Source: Apostichopus japonicus (Eukaryota > Echinodermata > Holothuroidea > Aspidochirotida > Stichopodidae). Taken from it: a stretch of 64,000 nt of DNA. The notes under the pieces are model-generated. The model had not been told where the DNA came from, did no database searches, and worked only from the letters and a program-made list of their open reading frames with translations. The stretch lies in contig NC_092580.1 of the NCBI RefSeq assembly GCF_037975245.1, positions 6,858,501 through 6,922,500 on the forward strand, in the 5' to 3' direction. Shown one piece after another: positions 49,101-61,100 of this stretch (position 1 is its first letter; each line of letters begins with the position of its first letter). The position numbers were made by a program, and so were the translations under genes.

Positions 49101-52100
49101 ATAACTTTGCTGATAATGCTTACACAACCTCCCCTGTTCTTCTGCCCCCAACCCCCTCCTGTGTTCCTGTCCCCCTCCTGTGCTCTTCTGTCCCTCCTGT
49201 GTTCCTGTCCCCTCCCTGTGGTCCTGTCCCTCTCCTGATTTCCTGTCCCCCTCCTGTGTTCCTCTGTCCCCTCCTGTATACTTGTGCCCCTCCTTTGTTC
49301 ACCTCCTTTGTTCTTCTGTCCTCCTATGTTCCTCTGTCTCTACCTCTATTGAGGCAGGTCTAAATCAATGAGTGTTTCATATTCTGATTTTCCTTTCCCT
49401 GTACAGATTGAATCTGAAGATTGCCCTATGCTTAAGACTGGAGACACGTTTATCCCTAATGGTCTCAACAGAGAGATTATTTTTCTTGTCCAAACTCCCA
49501 CAGCATCTACTAATATATCAAACAAAGTAAGTAGACTACCAAATGTTATTTATTCTCCTTCCTGAAAGTACTTAGCTTATCTGTTTCATTATTCTGAACA
49601 TTCTCACTTTTACCTACCACTTCCCTTCTTATATCTCTACATTCTATGTAATACTAACAACTCTGTTCACGATCATAATACTAGGAATGCAGTAATATAA
49701 ATCAGTCTGTTAATTGTCTTACCTCCTTGTTAGAAGAGTCTTAAAACTTTGTTCTATTCCTTTATGCAATAACTTGTCTATGTATTTGAAAACCAAACTT
49801 CAGTTATTTTTCAGATATCAGCTTAGAGTGTACTTCAAAAGTGTCTATTGAGTGTAACCCATTTACTTTCTTCCCTTCTTTTTTGGGGGAGGTGGGTTTT
49901 TTTTAAGGGGAGGTGGTTTCTTTGAGGGGGGAAGTGGTTTGGAGAAGGGATTAGGTGGGGTTAATATTTTTACTGTCTCAGTTTTGTTTATTTGTTTCTA
50001 GTCCTGGGATCGATCTTCTCGTTAAACCCACAAAGGGTTTCAGTTCACTTCCTTTCACTTCTTACTCTACTGGGTTTGTTATATTTTATGTAACAAAATA
50101 ACAACTAAACTGAACTGAAATGTAGAAAACATTCACTCAAAGTGAATTAATTAACAATTGATGTAGTTTAGCATAATTTATATACTGCACTCCAATCAAG
50201 CTTTGATGTCAAATAGTTGAGAGAAATATTCTGAGTTTGTGCAAATGACTAAAAGTGTCTGACAAAGAATGTTTGACGATTAAATGAAATTTATTAATTA
50301 CTTGCTCATTAACATACACTTATATTATTGAATGTTGGTTTAGTATTCTCCATTTTACATGTTGACTAACCAAGGAAGTGTTAACTATTAATGTAATTTT
50401 TTCATCCAATGCAGGAATATGAATGTGTTGTTGATTATGAAGGAAGAAAGACCAATTCAACGGCCACTATTTCTGACATGAATGAGGATCATTTTACTGT
50501 CACTTGTGAAGAGACACAGGTAAAACAGGGGCACAAGTTTTAGATTTGTAATCTTTGATAGGATTGAGTTTTACCAAATGAGGAATAAAGGCTACATAAC
50601 CAAATTTATGAAATTGGAATTCAGCTGAATTGCATAAAGCTTGAAGGGATCTAAAAGATCCACAGGTTGCCATAGCAATAAGAAACTTTGATTGTTGCTT
50701 TGTTAATCAATCACACCAATCTGTAATTTAGAACGTTCTTTCATTAAAAAAATATTTATTCGTCTATGATTTTGTGGCCCAAGATACCAAGAATAGAATG
50801 AAAGAAGGTTATACCATTCTGCTATAAAAAATATCACTGTGACATGTGCTTGAAGACAGTTTTAATGTACTATCAATTATGTTGTATGTTTTTTCTTTTT
50901 CCTGGCATAGGGGGGGGGGGATGTGGACTTAATCAATGTCTGAGAACATGTTAAATACTTTAGTTTTTATTTCCATGGTTAGATGTATGCAAATCTTACA
51001 AGTGAAAATACTGAAAAAAAAGTATGAAATGTTGTTTAGGTGTACAGGACCTTATAGAAATGCCATTATGTTATTTTATTTTTGGAACATTTGTCAAATA
51101 ACTTGTAAGATTAAGTGTACTGAATTTATGTTACAAGTAAGATGTTTATGTCCTATTTTTCAGTACACATACACAGCAGAAGAACAGACAGTTAATGCAT
51201 CTCTGAACCTTAGATGGAAAGAGAGGGAGGTATACATTGATGGGACCAATAATGGTATGTTTACCTATGAAGCTGTCATTATGCTTAATTGTAACTTGAT
51301 ATCTTCACTGATTAAGTAACAGACTAACGTATGTGTTATCTTAAAGTACTTTTGTTACTGGGTAGATTTGAATGACAAAATTACCCAATAAATGGTGGGA
51401 GTACACTCTTAAGCAAACAGACACTTTTCAGATGCAAGGGCGTAGGAACCGGGGTGGGGGGGGCTGGGGGGATGCCAGCCCCCCAGTGAAAATTTGGAGG
51501 GGCGGAAGTATCATTCCACCCCCCCCCCCCGGTTCGCAAGTCAGAAAACCCCTTTTTCATTTCCAAATGAGAAAAAAAAATCTCATTTGGAGCACCAAAT
51601 TGCATCTAAGGCCAGGTGAAAATACAAAATTAAGTTTACAAAATGGAGTGGGTGTTGAAGTGTGCTATATTGCACCAAATTGCATCTGAGGCCACCTGGA
51701 AATGCAAAAAATTCCAAAGGGGAGGAGGACACCCCTCCCCTTAGACCCCTCCCCCAGGCTGGCCATCAGTCTTCAGCCGCTCCCCCCCACTCAAAAGTAC
51801 CTTCCTACGCCACTGTTCAGATGTGATGTAATGATGCCTTATTTTTATTTGCATATTTTAATCTAAGGAAGATAGGTGACACTCCCTTGGAATGGAACGC
51901 AGGATTTCTCTGTATAGTGGATGGATTACATTTCATCTTCTATTATGTTTCTTTTCATTTCAGTGGTTCTTTACAAATGTTCTGTGGACAGACCAGATTG
52001 CAGTCGCTGTTTGTCCAATATAACAACTCCTCCTGTCTTAATGTGTATTTGGTGTTCATCACAGTCATTATGTGCTGTCAACTGCAACCAAGGAATACAG

Positions 52101-55100
52101 AAAGAGTGTACAGCTCAGCCTCAGATCACATTGGTAATGGTCAAATAACAACTTGTTTATCTTGTAAATAAATTAACAAGATATTAACACAATTATTGTA
52201 TTATGTACACAAAACAGCTTTAAACCTACTACTTTCCAAAGTCCTACACCTTACAGGGACAGATTTTATAAAGCAGGGGATGTGAGCCAGTCGATGAAGC
52301 CAACTCCCATGTATGAACAGCAAATAGTACATTCTGGCGTATATGTAGACTATAATTTGAGTCTTTATGTATTTTTAATCTAATATTAGATAAAAAAAAC
52401 AGCCCCCAAAACTCCCTTCCCTATAAGAAAAGGATACTTATCAGGCTGTAAAAGGTTGTTGGAACTCTAGAACTCCTATAAGGAAACTTCTAGGTAAAAA
52501 ATCCAAGGAATCCGGGCCAATTTTGAAAGAAAATTTTTCCCAATACAAAAAACATGTGTAGACACTTTGGGTGGTAGAATGAGAAGGAGGTCACTGACCG
52601 GATCTGACCTGTCACTGAGGGTGCACAGTGTTAAAAGATTACCAGGGCATACTAGACACGGTAGAATGCAGTGCTAAGGTGGTGGGGAGACAGGTAAGCG
52701 GGGAGCAAAGTAAATTTGAAATACTTTGAAAGTTTGCATTAAGTTGAATAGATGGTTTGTGGGGGGGGGGTTGGAGGGGGGATGTTAACACACCCACACT
52801 CCTCTGGATCTGTGCCTGTCTTGTCTGATTCAGAACATGAGGATGTTTCAAGGTTATTCTATGTGTAGAAATCATAAGAATCTTTCTTATACTGATTGTG
52901 AATTTTGTAGAGAATCTTGACATGTTTCGATAGTTATATAATCCTTATAGTTGAGGCAGAAGACAAAGCTTCAGTAGGCATGGTGACCACAACATGTTGG
53001 AGTTTTAGTTATATTTACTAATGAGTATCTTTGACACAATTCCATCTCATCATTTGTTAGACTGTTCCAACTAGTGGCCCAATGGAAGGAGGTACCATGG
53101 TTCAAATTATCGGCTCTGACCTGGGCCAGAGATTTTCAGATATTGAGGAAGTCAAACTAGCTGAGGTTTTGTGTGATCATGGACGTTATGAAGACCAGTA
53201 CATAGTTGGGGAACGGTGAGAAAGTTCATTTCATTGTGTGTAACAGTATATTGAGTGGTTGAATACTTACGACAGAGATGGTTCATGTAATAGGTAATTG
53301 TTTGTAGGTACATGCAGTGATAGCATTATGTCTGTCTTTAGAGTACAGTGTTTAGGGGGTACAAATGTAGGGTGATGTCCATCCTGAGGAGTGGTCTAAG
53401 GGGAGGAAATACCCCTCTCTTATTCATGGAATGTGTTTGTGTGGCTTTGATGCAAAATGGTGCTATCATTGCCGACTTTAAAGGTTACATTTGTGTAATT
53501 TTCCATTTTTCAACTGTGATATCAATAAATGTAAACAATCTCTATATCTGCAGAAGAGGGTGGGAAGGGGGGGGGGGGTTAGTGCCTCCCTGGAGGACTT
53601 TTTCAAGTTGATTAGTTGCTGCATTTTTGCTTGACAGCAAAAGGATATCTTTATCGCATCATTAGGAACATTGGTCAGTGACTTATAATATATAATCACT
53701 TTTGCAATAATAAGGATATCATCTTCTGTAAAGCCTTCAGTATTGATCAGCATAACTTATACTTTTTAATTAACTACTTGTTTCCTTTTAATAAACAGTA
53801 TATTATACAATACTTTTATTTTTGCCATATTTCAGTGTTACATGTATGGCAGGATCATCAGTGGTGAAGACGGGATTGGTCTCTGTAGAATTAACGGATG
53901 GCAGGATTTCACAGGGGGATGTTATGTTCTCTTACAATGTGAGTACATTGTATATACTTTCATTAGTATTTTTCTGTTTGTGTTAAGATACCAGACCTTG
54001 CGTGAGAAGGTGTCTGCTTGTATCAGTTCAGTAGTTTTGGTTTGCTGAGAACATGCAGGTTTTCAGTAGAAGGTTCAGTAAATGAAACATTGTAACATTC
54101 TTCATGGGGATCATTTGATGTTTATCAACAGGTTGTTTGCAGGTATATTCTGTGAGAAATTATCCTTTAGCATAGTTTTGGTAGGTGGTGTTTTTCCCTG
54201 CATCCCTATTGAGCCTGCTAGCTAGCCTTCCTTTTGAAAGTGATTCCTTTGTTCGAATTTACTTTTTTTGTTTTAGTTTCTCGAATACTGATTTGACATA
54301 ATAGATTCATCATTAGTAATGTTCAAGACTTTTCAGAGTACTGAGATTAGCCTTCATAGGTTTTACATGGATGAAAAAGGAAGGAAGTAAAAGACAATTT
54401 AGTGGAATTTGTACATTGTAGGGTACATAGACAGGTCCAATGTTTGTACAGTGTAGCATACATAGGCAGGTCCAATCTTTGTACAGTTTAGCATACATAG
54501 GCAGGTCCAATCTTTGTACAGTTTAGCATACATAGGCAGGTCCAATCTTTGTACAGTGTAGCATACATAGGCAGGTCCAATCTTTGTACAGTGTAGCATA
54601 CATAGGCAGGTCCAGTCTTTGTACAGTGTAGCATACATAGACAGGTCCAATCTTTGTACAGTGTTACATACATAGGCAGGTCCAGTCTTTGTACAGTGTG
54701 GCATACATAGGCAGGTCCAATCTTTTTACAGTGTAGCATACATAAGCAGGTCCAATCTTTGTACAGTGTAACATGCATAGGCAGGTCCAATCTTTCTACA
54801 GTGTAACATACAAAGGCAGGTCCAATCTTTGTACAGTGTAGCATACATAGACAGGTCCAATCTTTTTACATTGTAGCATACATAGGCAGGTCCAATCTTT
54901 GTACAATGTAGCATACATTGGCAGGTCCAATCTTTAAACAGGTTCAATGTTTATACAGTTAGCATACTTAATCAGGTCTTTGTACAGTGTAGAATACATA
55001 GGCAGGTCCAATCTTTATACAGTGTAGCATACATAGAATGGCTAATGTTTGTACAGTTTAGCATACATAGGCAGGTCCAATGTCTGTACAGTTAGCATAC

Positions 55101-58100
55101 ATTGTTCGTTCCATTGATGGGTATATAATGATTACATCACACTTAACAGTCAAATAAACATGAAAAACAGGCATCTACCAAAAGATAACCATAATACCAT
55201 TTCTATGTCCTTTCCTAACTCTTGTAAAAACCTGGCCTAAAATAGTCAAATTAATCATAAACAAGAGTTGTCAGGGTCTGTAGAGTCTGTATTATTACAG
55301 TGTGTAACAGTGAAGTAGGTAATAGTCTATGGTTTAGTAAACCTAAGTTATTACCTATTGCTGTACCTGTCTCTTCTAAACTGTAAAATGAATCATTTAC
55401 TGTAATACTTAACAATGAAATTAACTAAGCAGGTTCCTTTGACATTGCCTTAGCTTTAGATCCCACTTTATCATACTCTATCAGGCATTTGTTGAATGCA
55501 AAGTTAACCATTAAGTTGTGAGATATGGTTAAATAAGGATGATTTTTTTGTAGTAAAAGTCTGATATTACTTTAACCTTTCAAACTCTTTCCATATATCA
55601 TTATTTTATATATATTTTTCAAGAATCAGTGTGAGAGATGGATGGTAGGCTGTGTTTATATTTGTAAAGCCTTTCGATTGTCTCTTCTATTTTCATAAAT
55701 AATATTTCTCATCGATTGATTCTTTCTTGCAGGATCCAAAATTAACCTCATTCTTTCCTGAGATTGGTCCAGCATCTGGAGGTTCATTGATAACTATTAA
55801 TGGTACAGACCTAGACACCGGTAGAGATATAGAAGCTTTTGTTGGAAGTGAGCCATGCAGTATTACAACGTAAGAGTAATTAAATCCTTGCTGAGTTACA
55901 GTCTGAACATGTCAATCTTTTGGATAGTTCTCTAAAATAATTTAAAAAGAATTGATTAGTACCAAATGAATTCTCCCATTCATTTTTTGATTTATTTATT
56001 GTTTACATTTCAATATAAAGTCTGCAATATCATTCAGTGTAGTGTAATAGGATGGCAAGATCAATAATTAGAGTGCCATGGTCCTTTCATAAATTAAGAT
56101 TTTGTGGTTCACTATTTTGAACTGGTCATGTGTTCTCTCAGGGAAATACAATCAACTGTTAGTTATTGACAGATTGGGCACAACTGCTTTGGCTTTGAAA
56201 GTACTGCACTCTGAGGCAGAATATTCACATTTTGTGTTTTAATAAAGTAACATATATTCCCATTTGACATTATCACAACACACTTCATATTAGCAATGTA
56301 ACTTATAATGCCAACACAGGGAACCTTAGTTTGTTACTGTTTGTAATTCTTAACATGGCAGGTATGTGTGTGTTATATTTCTAACACAGACAAGCTTATA
56401 TTACGTTATTTGTTTCTATCTTTAAATGGCAGGTATATGTTACATGCTAACACAGATAAAGTTACAGTGTGTTATTGTATGTTTTGTCATGGCAGGTATG
56501 TGATGTGTTTCATGGCTAACAAACTTACAGTATGTTATTGTGTGTTAGTCTTTACATGCCAGATATGTGTGGATGTTTTCTTTCTTTTACAGTGTTTACT
56601 GTTGCCCCTGCATCAATGCATAAGTTAGGTAACTTATTCTACTTCCAACCATCATTCTTTTGTCTATTTATTCTTACTAGTTCTACTTGTTTGTTTATCT
56701 ACATTTCTTAATGTTTTCCTTTTACAGAATACAACCAGATTACATTAAATGCATTAATGTGAACTCTACAGTAAACAGCAGCCATACTGTCATGATGCGC
56801 TTTGACAGTCACAGTAGAACACTTGATGGTACAGAATTTATTTACATTCTTGACCCAGAAGTCTCTGATGTGGATCCTAAACGGTCTATCTTTTCGTAAG
56901 TTTGGTCTGCTTAAACTCAGTTAGCTTATGTTTGCTTATGTTTAGTGTCTTTCATACTTGGGCTCTCCCTTTTGACAAGTTTACGAAGTTCAAATGTTTT
57001 CAACTCCATGTGGTTGTTAGATGACATATTGGTCCACAACAACTGGGAGGTTGACAATCTGATATTAAATGTTGGAGCTACTTTCTTGAGAGCCCAAATG
57101 TACTTTACTTGAGGTTGGGAAGCCCATGGATTATGCCCTGATGGAGATGGTTCAGATATTGATCAATGAGTTATGATGAGGTCTGATGGTCGTAAGGTCT
57201 GATGAGGTGTAATGTTCAGTGAGGTATGATGAGGTATAATGGTCAATTAGATATGATGAGGTGTAATAGTCAATTAGGTATGGTGAGGTATAATGGTCAT
57301 TGAGGTATGTTGTGGTATAATGGTCAATGAGGTATGGTGTGGTATAATGGTCAATGAGGTATGGTGTGGTATAATGGTCAATGAGGTATGGTGTGGTATA
57401 ATGGTCAATGAGGTATGGTGTGGTATAATGGTCAATGAGGTATAGTGAGGTATAATGGTCAATGGGGTATAGTGAGGTATAATGGTTAATGGGGTATGGT
57501 GAGGTATAACCGTCACTGGGGTATGGTGAGGTATAATGGTCAATGGGGTAATGTGAGGGATAATGTTATTTGTGTGGTAAAGAAGGATTTAAATGTTTGA
57601 TCATATGATTCTATTAATGTATCTGAGTCATGAACAAAATCAATCCCTTGAGTGAAACATGAGTGTTTGAACTTGAATGATGAGTTGTGGAAGTATGATA
57701 TAGTTTAGTGTGAGTGGAGGATTTGGGCATAATTCCTACAAGACAAACCAATGGCAGAAGCTCTGGTTTTGCCTTAAATATTCTGCATCACTTAAGGTGG
57801 ATAAACCGTGTAGCAATTGAGAAATTTGTATCTTTTCAGTTTTTTCTTTTCTTTTCAAAAGAACAACCATGATGCCTTTGAAAGGAAAGTAACAGCTGTT
57901 GGGTTTTAAGTTGTTAGTAGTTCTGACTGTCTGTGTGAAATCTCAAAACTTTTAATTAAATTATCTATTAAATCTGTTCTTGCTCTTTACCTATAGGGGT
58001 GGAAACACTCTAACAGTTACTGGTGCAAGATTGAACATTATAATGAGACCACAGATTGTTTTTACTGTTGATAATCAAGAAAGCACTGAGGTGAGAATGA

Positions 58101-61100
58101 TGATCTTTTTCTACTTAGAATACTTGTTTTATTTGATTTATTTGGGGGAAGCTTTTAACCCTCATTTAATGAAATAAAATTTACTTACATTGTTTGATTG
58201 TTTACATTATAGATTATTTATGGGTTGTTTCTAAATGGTTTGTTAGTATTTTAGTACCACACATTTTAACATTCCTGTGAGCAAAAGTGGCCTCAGTTTT
58301 GCACATCTTGCAAAAATACACTGTTTTCATTTTTCTGCATTTTGGGATGAATGCATTATTTAGTGTATCATGGTACACAAGATGTATGCAATGTGTGAAC
58401 AAAATGAATGTTCATTAAATCATTGATAGTAATGAAGAAAGGTTCATTTTATTAGACTGTACTTTTTGTAAATTTTTCCAAATAGATTTGTGAAATTATT
58501 GATGCTAGCAAGATGCTTTGTCCTTCTCCGAGCCTTAACTTCACTCAAACAAGGAGAAAGAGAGCTGATGAGGCAGGAGGTCTTGTTGATGTTGGGTTTA
58601 TCATGGATGGAGTAACAGAACTCTTAACCTGGTCAATTGACAATGAGGAAACATTTCAGTATGTGCAAGATCCAGAATATGACCAGTTTGAAGGCGGTGT
58701 CAGCGAATACGACGGCAGTCCCCAGCTACTTAGTCTTAAGGTAATTATAATTACATCTAATCTAATAGTTTAATTAGAGTAAAATCATTCCATTCAAGAA
58801 AATAAGAGTTAATAAAGACCCTGTGACAACTCATCAGTAAATAGCACATATCACCTAAGATAGAGAACTAGGGAGCATTTATACATAATCATTTATTTCG
58901 TTCTGGAGGTGTTTTAGATTTCGAGATGTGATGCTACAGCATGTTTACTAGCTGAGGAAGTCAAACCATTAAAGAACAGCAATGCATGGTGACCTTTAAC
59001 AGTATATAGTTTCATCTTCCAACCCTTGTTCTTTCCTTGATATCTGCTACAATTTATATCACAGTTATTGAAATAAACCAAAAATAAACCAAATAGTACT
59101 GAAACCAAACAAAAATGCATATCCTTGATGTGCAGTTCTCTAGTCAACATCTTGTATGATGATGTCAAATAACAAAAGCTGTTTGTCTACCATGTTCGAC
59201 TTGCTCACTTGTCGAAACGTTACTCTCTTATTTTTGATTCAGAATGTTTTTATAATTAGAATATACTTTTTCCAGGAAGAAGATGTTGTCATTTTGTTTA
59301 CCAATTTACCAATGTTGTCTAATACTACATGTTCATGTGTGTCATTCATGTGTGTGAGAACTATGAAAGGAAATCTCTCATACAAACATTATCTGTAATG
59401 TTTATTTTGCCATTTATTTCCCTGTCTCTTTTACACAGGGTAGAAATTTAGATGAGGGAAGCCAAGAAATAGATGTGAAAGTTTACATTGGTACAGAGCT
59501 GTGTGTAAATATTACTCTCACTCCTGGATCCTTGGTTTGCACCCCTCCAAAGAAATCCCCACCAGCTGGGGATATAAATGGGGAACAAACTGAGAGAGAC
59601 TTACCATATGTCACTGTAAGTGATGACAGAGTTTTATCTTAATTTGGATATAACAGAATGACTATACAGCCATTTATCCGAATGTCCCTACCTGGTTATG
59701 TTAGAAAGAATTATTTCTGTAACTCAGATTTTCATCAAAATTTTGCCTGGTTTAATTTACATTCACACTTATATGGTTACTTCCGGTATTGCAATATGAA
59801 AAAAATTCATATTTATGTCAAAGTTGAATAAATTGTAAAAATTTTGAATAAGCCTTACCAGTGTCATTTAAGCATTGCCTCCATGCTTTGCTTTTTATCA
59901 TATCTTATCTGTTTTAGTATTTCTCTACATCCAGGTCCGACATGCTAATCGGAATTTTGGGATAGGATATCTCAGATATGTCAGCCAGATAACGGCAATC
60001 TTACAGATAGCCTTACCAGTGATTGCCTTTCTGCTCATTGTACTGATTTGTACTATTCTAGCAATGTTTTACTTAAGACGGCAAAAAGCTGGTAAAATAA
60101 AGGACCTGGAATTTCAAATGAGAGAAATACAAGATTCTGTCAGCGGAAACCTCAAGTCTTGTAAGTAAAATCACTGTTTCTCATTTCTGCCAGTGTTTGC
60201 ATGTAATCTGTTAAAAAGTCATTTACTAGCATTAAACTAATTATGTTGATGTGGATAAACTCTTGAGCTCTTAATCCATGGAGATACCAGGGTTAATCTC
60301 TGGGTGTAGTAAACAATCGTACACAGGGTCAAACATGAAACTGGTATTAACATAAAAAGATGTGGAAACAATGAATTTATAAGAACATTGTACAGATGTC
60401 TCAAAATCCTGTTCTTTAGTTAGTTGAAAAGTGAATCTCATTTACAGTGGAGTATGGATGCTGATAATTTTCACAATAAGTTCCCACCTCCCCCCCCCCC
60501 CCTCCTCACCTGATAAGTACACCACAGATTGGAAAATAGGCTAATCATTTGAATCCAATTATTTTTCCAAAAGTAATGTCTCCATGTCTGTTGACTGTTA
60601 CAGTATTTGCCACTCTTCAAACGACTATGCATGACTTTGACACTGCTCTGGAGCAAAGACAGATGATACCAATACACTCTAAGAGGCAGTATATCTTAAA
60701 CATGCTATTCCTGGGGTTACAGGTAGAACCACCCGCACAACCAACAAAGGTACGTAAATTCATTTCACCACTTACTTAGTAACCATAATGGCCATCATCA
60801 TTTTAACAGAAGAATAGAAAATATTAATGTTTTTTACTACTATGTATCTTTCATGAGCATTATCAATTCAATTTTTGGCTTTTCTTTCTTTTTGATCAAG
60901 AATCCTTATTTCTCGTTGGACACCAGATATCTTAGTTTGTATTACATGTATATCTTTTTCGATACACTAGATTTAACATAAATAAGGGAATCTTGTATCC
61001 TTGTTTTTATAGCCAGCCCTACAGGTCATATTCTGACATTGCAGTTCATGGGGTTATTTTAACACTTATATTTCAAGAAACCTCAGAAGTGTATATTTAC

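Noticed and set aside
54313-54947. Several minus-strand open frames with CxxY-rich repeats
   Set aside because: Translations of the 35-bp minisatellite in different frames.
54410-55095. CRISPR-like regular array
   Set aside because: There are no unique spacers; the whole 35-bp unit repeats, and the DNA is from an animal.
57274-57543. Open frame encoding a nine-residue histidine-rich repeat
   Set aside because: The 27-bp intronic minisatellite read on the minus strand.
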